DNA of 33,192 bases from contig JALOOS010000005.1 in assembly GCA_025454275.1 (NCBI GenBank), positions 1 through 33,192 of the forward strand, in the 5' to 3' direction. The DNA is from Desulfobacterales bacterium (GTDB taxonomy: Bacteria > Desulfobacterota > Desulfobacteria > Desulfobacterales > SpSt-501). Positions within the stretch are counted from its first letter, which is position 1. Each line of letters begins with the position of its first letter. Made by a program: the position numbers and the translations under genes. Below the pieces are notes generated by a model, which had not been told where the DNA came from, made no database searches, and was given only the letters and a program-made list of their open reading frames with translations. This document shows positions 27,940-33,192 of the stretch, in pieces.

Positions 27940-29115
27940 TCAGCCGGAGCCGCCGGGTGCATGGATGAACCGGACCGCCTCGATCACCTCTGCGAGGTCC
28001 GGTGCGCGGAAGATGTAGCCGATGTCGCCGAGCGCACTGCGAAAGACCCCCGGAACGCTCTCCACCTGCAGGATCAGGTGGCCGAAGCGCGAGAGGACCT
28101 CCTGGTGAGCGTGCGCGTAGCGGGCGGTCTGCTTGCGGCTCGCGTAGCAGCAGTGGTAGCGCCGTTCGTAGTCGAGATCGGCGCGGCCGTGGACCAGGAG
28201 CTCGGCCCAGGCGCGGTAAATGTCGATGTCGGCCGTGTAGTTGAACATGTCGGTCGTGTAGCCGCCCGGGGGCCGCATGTTGACCTCGAGCGCCACGTAC
28301 TCGCCGGCTGCGGTGCGGAAGAACTCCATGTGAAAGAAGCGCTCGCGCACCTCGAAGTGGGCCAGGCAGCTCCGCCCGATCCGTTCGAGCTCTTCAGGGA
28401 TCTCCCTGAGGGAGTAGTAATAAATGTGGCGCTCCTCGTTTACGGTCTCCATGATGCCCTGGCTGAAGACATGGGCGGTCATGAAGAGCGGGTTTCCGGC
28501 CGCATCCGCCAACCCGTCGAAGGAGTGGATGGTGCCGGTGATGAACTCCTCCAGGATGTACGCCACCGGGGGGGGATTGCCGAAGAAGGCCTCGAGGTCG
28601 GCCGCGGAGTCGAGGCGGAAGGTGTCCAGCGCCCCCACTCCGATATCGGGCTTGGCGATCAGGGGGTAGCCGGTTTCGGCGGCGAGGGCGCGCCCCTCCT
28701 CGAGGGATCGGGCCACCCGGCCCCGGGCGACCCGCACCCCGGCCTGCCGGAAGCGCTCCTTCATCTTCGATTTGCGGCGAATCACGTCGATGCCCGCCCG
28801 GCGCACGCCGGGTATGTTGAAGTCGTCCCGGATCCGGGCCTCGGTGCCGAGCCAGTACTCATTCAGGGAGTCGAAGCGGTCGATTTTCCCGTAGCGGTGG
28901 GTGAAGTAACCGCAGGCCCGGATGAGGGCATCGTCATCGTGCATGTCGTCGACGCGGTAGTACTCGGTCAGCGCCGCGCGCAGCTCCCCGGGCAGGCTCT
29001 CGCAGGGCGCATCGCCGATGCCGAGCGCATTGGCCCCCGCCTGCCGGATCCGGGCCCAGAAGCGCCGGTAGTGCGGCGGAAAGTGGGGCGAGAGCAGCAC
29101 GATGTTGCGGTTCAT
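27940..29115 (-). CDS. ATP-grasp carboxylate-amine ligase-like protein (paralogue of next gene)
   Basis: GYPLIAKPDIGVGALDTFRL...YILEEFITGTIHSFDGLAD...FFHMEFFRTAAGEYVALEVNMRPPGGYTTDMFNYT. Confidence 0.88.
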   Translation of the reverse strand: MNRNIVLLSPHFPPHYRRFWARIRQAGANALGIGDAPCESLPGELRAALTEYYRVDDMHDDDALIRACGYFTHRYGKIDRFDSLNEYWLGTEARIRDDFNIPGVRRAGIDVIRRKSKMKERFRQAGVRVARGRVARSLEEGRALAAETGYPLIAKPDIGVGALDTFRLDSAADLEAFFGNPPPVAYILEEFITGTIHSFDGLADAAGNPLFMTAHVFSQGIMETVNEERHIYYYSLREIPEELERIGRSCLAHFEVRERFFHMEFFRTAAGEYVALEVNMRPPGGYTTDMFNYTADIDIYRAWAELLVHGRADLDYERRYHCCYASRKQTARYAHAHQEVLSRFGHLILQVESVPGVFRSALGDIGYIFRAPDLAEVIEAVRFIHAPGGSG

Positions 29116-30284
29116 GTCGCCGGGCCTGTCTGCCGCAGGGCGGCGGCGATGGCGGGGATCTCGGATTCGTTGGGGGTGCGGAAGAGGTAGCGCACCCGGC
29201 CCATGATGTCCTGGTAGACCGCCGGGTTTTCGGCCGTCTCCACGAGCAGCGGCCCGTAGCGGGCGAGGATCTCCTCGTGGGAGAGGGTGTAAGCCTTATC
29301 GGTGCGGCCGATGTAGGCGACGGCGTATTTCTTCTCGCGCGGCAGCTCGACGGGCTTCCCCGTCACCATGCAGGCCCAGGCGCGGTAGAGGTCCCCGTCC
29401 ACGCTGAAGTTCATCATGTCCAGGATGGCTCCGCCGGGCGGGCGGCTGTTGATCTCCATGGGGAGATAGACGCCCCCGCGCTCGAAGAACTCGAAGTGGA
29501 AGAACTTGCGGCGGATGCCGAACGCGGCGACCAGGGCGGCGCCGATCGCGGGCAGCGCCTCCGGAATGCGGCGGCTGACATAGAAGTAAGGGTCCGTGCC
29601 GCGGGTGTATTCGATCAGCCCCTCGCCGTAGACCAGCGTGTTGCCGAAAAGGATCCGCCCCTGCCGGTCGGTGAGCCCGTCGTAAGTGACGATCGGGGCG
29701 TCGATGAACTCCTCCAGGAGATAGCCGGCGGGGAGCTCCGGGAACACCGTGCGCAGCGCCTCCGGGCTCTCGACCCGGTGGGTGCCGCCGGCGCCCACCC
29801 CCTCGTCCGGCTTGAGGATCACCGGGTAGCCGACCTCCGCGGCGAGGCGCAGGGCGTCGTCCAGCTCGGCCACCGGCCCGCCGCGGGCCGCGGGCAGGCC
29901 GAGGCTGCGGAAAACCTGCTTCATGAGCGATTTTTTCTTGATCGTCTCGGTTTCCTGGAGCGAGAGCCCGGGCACGCCGAAACGCTCGTTGAGGATCGCC
30001 TCCAGCCGCAGCCAGGTTTCGTTGTGCGATTCCACGAGGTCGAAGGTGCCCTCGTGTCCCAGGGCGTGCTTCGCCTCCAGCAGCTCTTCGACGGCGCGCA
30101 CCGCGCGCCGCCAGTTTTTGAGTTCGGTGCGCACATACCAGCGGATCGCGGCCCGCAGATCGGGGGCCATGGAGAAGAACTCGGTCTCCCCGATGGCCCA
30201 CACCCGTGCTCCCAGGGCGTCCGCCTGACGGATGAAGTGGGTGTAGTTGGGCGGGAACTCGGGTGAAATGTAGAGAATGTCCAT
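29112..30284 (-). CDS. ATP-grasp carboxylate-amine ligase-like protein
   Basis: GYPVILKPDEGVGAGGTHRV...YLLEEFIDAPIVTYDGLTD...FFHFEFFERGGVYLPMEINSRPPGGAILDMMNFS; start at internal ATG 30284; 4-nt ATGA overlap with the downstream gene. Confidence 0.88.
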   Translation of the reverse strand: MDILYISPEFPPNYTHFIRQADALGARVWAIGETEFFSMAPDLRAAIRWYVRTELKNWRRAVRAVEELLEAKHALGHEGTFDLVESHNETWLRLEAILNERFGVPGLSLQETETIKKKSLMKQVFRSLGLPAARGGPVAELDDALRLAAEVGYPVILKPDEGVGAGGTHRVESPEALRTVFPELPAGYLLEEFIDAPIVTYDGLTDRQGRILFGNTLVYGEGLIEYTRGTDPYFYVSRRIPEALPAIGAALVAAFGIRRKFFHFEFFERGGVYLPMEINSRPPGGAILDMMNFSVDGDLYRAWACMVTGKPVELPREKKYAVAYIGRTDKAYTLSHEEILARYGPLLVETAENPAVYQDIMGRVRYLFRTPNESEIPAIAAALRQTGPAT

Positions 30285-30374
30285 GGCCTCGTCTCCGGCC
30301 GGGTCGCACGCATCGGCCTCACCGGGCGATTCTAAGACAGGCGCAGGAGGGGTCAAGCCCGGCGGCGGCGATTC

Positions 30375-32249
30375 TCAGGCGAGTTCGTCGAAACGGCAGG
30401 TGAGGGAGACCCCTTCCCCGTCGAAGGCGCTCTTCACCTTGTAGGGCAGGGTCTTGAAGAGCCGGATCATGGCCTGGTTGCCCGGGGTGGTGTAGGCGAT
30501 CAGGCCGAAGACCCCGTTTTCACGCGCCGCATCGGCCAGTTTGCGCAGGATGCGGCGCGCGATGCCCTTGCCCTGGTAGTTTTTGTTGACCGAGAAGGCC
30601 ACCTCGGCCATGTTCGTCCTGGGCAGGAGCATGCACTCGCCGACCGCCACCACGCGGCCGAAGCCGAATTCACCCACCAGGGCGAGCAGGGTCAGGTCCT
30701 TGACGTAGTCGATCTGGGAGCGGGACTCGACCTCCGTGCGCGGGAAGCTGGTCTTCTCGTGCATGAACCGCGAAAAGATATCGTCCTTGTCCAGGCTGTA
30801 GAAGTGCTCCTGGATCCGGCGCTCATCGACCGGCTTGGCGGGCCGGATGGTGACTTCCTCCCCCTCGACCGCCATGGTCTCTTCGAGCTTCACCGGGTAG
30901 ATGCCGCGCACCGCCTCGCCCAGGGTGCGCTCCGTGCCGATCAGGCCGAGCTCCTTGGCGTCGGCGAAGAGGCGCTCGCGGAAATCGGGGTGGGCGATGC
31001 TGATCATGCCCATCACCCGCTCCTGCAGGCTTTTCCCGAAGAGGTTGAAGATCCCGTATTCGGTGGCCACGTAGTGGACATCCGCGCGCGGCACGGCCAC
31101 GTTGGTGTTGTTGAGGAGCGGTACGATGGTGCTGGTTCGTCCGTCGTCCGCGGTCGAGAAGAGCATGATGATCGATTTGCCGCCGGGCGAGCGCTTGGCG
31201 CCCCGCACGAAGTCGACGATGCCGGAGGTCCCCGCGAAGAAGGTCAGGGCCGAGGCCTCCACCTCCACCTGGCCGGTCAGGTCCATGGTGCGGGCGACAT
31301 TCATGGAGACCATGCGGTGATGGCGCGAAATGATGAACGGGTCGTTGACGTAGTCGGAGGGGTGGAAGTCGACCGCCGGGTTGTTGTCCAGGAAGTCATA
31401 CAGGTTGCGGGAGCCGATCGCGGCCGAGGCGACGATCTTGCCCTCGTTGAAACCTTTCAAACGGTTCGTGATCACGCCCTGGGAGTAAAGGTGCATGATG
31501 TCGTCGGTGATGAACTGGGAGTGCACCCCCAGATCGTTTTTTTCGCTCAAGGCCTGGATGGTCGCCTGGGAGGCGGCGTCCAGGCCGATCTGCAGGGTCG
31601 AACCGTCTTCGATCAGCCTCGCGATCAGCGTGCCGATGCGCGCGGCGGTTTCCGAGGCCGAGCCCGGGGGGACGGTCATGAGATCCTCGTCGTGCTCGAC
31701 GATCAGATCCACGTCGTTGACGTGGATGAAACTCTGGCCGAGCACCCGCGGCATGTTCGAGTTCACCTGGGCGATGAGCAGGTCTGCGGAGAGGGCCGCG
31801 GCCCGGGTCACGTCGACCGAGATGCCGAGGCTCATCCAGCCGAAATCGTCGGGCGGCGAGGTCTGAACGAGCGCCACGTGGATCGGCAGCTTCTGGGAGG
31901 TGAAGAGGTCCGGGACCTCGGACATGTTCATCGGGGTGATGAAGCGCTTGTGACGGGCGATCGACTCGGCGTTGCTGGCGCCGAGATAGATGGTGCGGAT
32001 GTTCAGGGCGAAATCCTGGGTCTGGTCGGCGAGCGAGGAGAGGGCGGCGGTCTCCCGGCTCATCAGCCGCACCACCTCGAGCCCGCTCAGCTTCCCGGCG
32101 GACTCGAAAAGCGCCTGGACCAGGGCCTGGGGCTGGCCGCAGGCCGAACCGATGAAAACGCGCTGGCCGGGCCGGATCAGCCGCATGGCCTCGTCGGCGC
32201 GGCGGCGCTTTTCGAGATAGGCATCCGCCCAGTAGGTGGATTTCGGCAC
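30375..32249 (-). CDS. Acetyl-CoA hydrolase/4-hydroxybutyrate-type CoA-transferase fused to C-terminal GNAT domain
   Basis: GTG start 32249 with SD GGAGAAG; VPKSTYWADAYLEKRRRADEAMRLIRPGQRVFIGSACGQPQALV...STADDGRTSTIVPLLNNTNVAVPRADVHYVATEYGIFNLFGKSLQER; GNAT VTIRPAKPVDERRIQEHFYSL...EVAFSVNKNYQGKGIARRILRKL. Confidence 0.9.
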   Translation of the reverse strand: MPKSTYWADAYLEKRRRADEAMRLIRPGQRVFIGSACGQPQALVQALFESAGKLSGLEVVRLMSRETAALSSLADQTQDFALNIRTIYLGASNAESIARHKRFITPMNMSEVPDLFTSQKLPIHVALVQTSPPDDFGWMSLGISVDVTRAAALSADLLIAQVNSNMPRVLGQSFIHVNDVDLIVEHDEDLMTVPPGSASETAARIGTLIARLIEDGSTLQIGLDAASQATIQALSEKNDLGVHSQFITDDIMHLYSQGVITNRLKGFNEGKIVASAAIGSRNLYDFLDNNPAVDFHPSDYVNDPFIISRHHRMVSMNVARTMDLTGQVEVEASALTFFAGTSGIVDFVRGAKRSPGGKSIIMLFSTADDGRTSTIVPLLNNTNVAVPRADVHYVATEYGIFNLFGKSLQERVMGMISIAHPDFRERLFADAKELGLIGTERTLGEAVRGIYPVKLEETMAVEGEEVTIRPAKPVDERRIQEHFYSLDKDDIFSRFMHEKTSFPRTEVESRSQIDYVKDLTLLALVGEFGFGRVVAVGECMLLPRTNMAEVAFSVNKNYQGKGIARRILRKLADAARENGVFGLIAYTTPGNQAMIRLFKTLPYKVKSAFDGEGVSLTCRFDELA

Positions 32250-32269
32250 GGCTCTTCTCCCGGTACGGT

Positions 32270-33192
32270 TTAAAATGGGGTAGGGGGGGTGCCGGTGTGC
32301 TGGATATCGGCCAGCAGGCGGCGGCACTGCTCGAAGGAGAGCCGGCGGACGAAGCCGATGGTCTCGATTTCGTTGCGGGTATGCGGATAGTCGCCCGGGG
32401 CGGGCACCATCTCCTCTTTGGCGAGCAGTTTGTTGTAAACCAGGGCGGCGGCGGCCAGATGGTCGTCGTGGAGGCTGCCCGGCCGCGCGGGGCAAAAAAG
32501 GTAGCGCAAAGTGAGGAGGTCGCCGGGGCCGAAGAGGTGAGCTCGCCCCGCATGGGTTCGATACACCGGTTCCAGGACGAAGCAGCGTGTCAGCCGGCTT
32601 CGCCCCGCAAGCCGCCGGCGCAGCTCCCTCCAGAGGGCCTGGTGGATCTCACCGGCTTCAATCAGCGTGCTCGTGTGCCCCGGAACGACCGCGGCAATGG
32701 CCGTTGCCCGGAGATCGTCCCGCAGCCGGAAGCGGTCGGCATCGGCCCGAGCGAAGCGTTTGACCGCCTCCAGGGTCTCGCCGAAGCTGCCTTCTGCGGC
32801 CGCTTCATAGAATTCCAGCAAACGGCCGGTGGCCACCCGCTCGGCGGCATAGACCGGGGCGAGGTCCGGATCGGCCGCCACGGCGGCGGGGGGCTCCCCG
32901 TCGGCCAGGCGCTCGTGGATCGCGACCAGCGCCTCCAGGAAGGGCTCCACCTGGAAGATGCGATGGCCCCGGCGGTGGAGGTCCCGGAGGAGACCGCACA
33001 GGCCGCGGCTGTATTCGGGATACTCCAGGTCGAGGGGCAGCAGGTAGTCTTCCACCGCAAGCTCCCCTTCAAGCATCGATGCCAGCCGCGGGTCCGGCGG
33101 CTCCTCCAGGACGATGGCCTCATGGCCGGAGGCGATCTCCGCCCAGAGGGGCAGGGTCTCGGGCCGGTGGGTCGAAAAGGCGACGGTGACGT
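32270..33192 (-). CDS. Uncharacterised protein (N-terminus cut by window edge)
   Basis: Open minus frame continues past the track's Met at 33076 to the edge (VTVAFSTHRPETLPLWAEIASGHEAIVLEEPPDPRLASMLEGELAVEDYLLPLDLEYPEYSRGLCGLLRDLHRRGHRIFQVEPFLEAL...); stop TAA at 32272-32270. Confidence 0.75.
   Translation of the reverse strand, partial: VTVAFSTHRPETLPLWAEIASGHEAIVLEEPPDPRLASMLEGELAVEDYLLPLDLEYPEYSRGLCGLLRDLHRRGHRIFQVEPFLEALVAIHERLADGEPPAAVAADPDLAPVYAAERVATGRLLEFYEAAAEGSFGETLEAVKRFARADADRFRLRDDLRATAIAAVVPGHTSTLIEAGEIHQALWRELRRRLAGRSRLTRCFVLEPVYRTHAGRAHLFGPGDLLTLRYLFCPARPGSLHDDHLAAAALVYNKLLAKEEMVPAPGDYPHTRNEIETIGFVRRLSFEQCRRLLADIQHTGTPPTPF

Overview
GC-rich, densely coding bacterial chromosomal window, probably Desulfobacterota-like (judged from gene content only). 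From left to right it contains: (A) a leftward operon (nt 1-5600) of a lysine 2,3-aminomutase, two dissimilar D-Ala-D-Ala-ligase-like ATP-grasp enzymes and a GNAT-HDAC-GNAT fusion. The fusion is missing from the supplied ORF track because it runs off the window edge. Next come a stand-alone CBM48 protein, DUF47/PhoU-like plus Pit phosphate transport, Hsp20-Lon, EpmA (EF-P beta-lysyltransferase), an unlisted 32-aa lysine-rich microprotein and an RRM RNA-binding protein with an intrinsic terminator in its leader. Two tandem adaptor+ABC export systems follow (Ybh-type and MacB/FtsX-type), then a MaoC hydratase, a ZIP metal transporter behind a translated upstream ORF, and a hybrid sensor kinase. 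The right edge is (B) a second leftward operon (27168-33192): uncharacterised protein, CoA-transferase-GNAT fusion, two tandem paralogous ATP-grasp ligases and an esterase. The best candidates for an undescribed system are operons A and B, each pairing two ATP-grasp ligases with acetyl-transfer and hydrolase enzymes; they could make and turn over an acylated (beta-)amino-acid or peptide metabolite. Two genes (Ybh-type permease 2 and the ZIP transporter) show internal losses of conserved sequence with a frame change. No CRISPR, rRNA, tRNA or transposase was recognised. All family calls are from reading translations; no database search was run.
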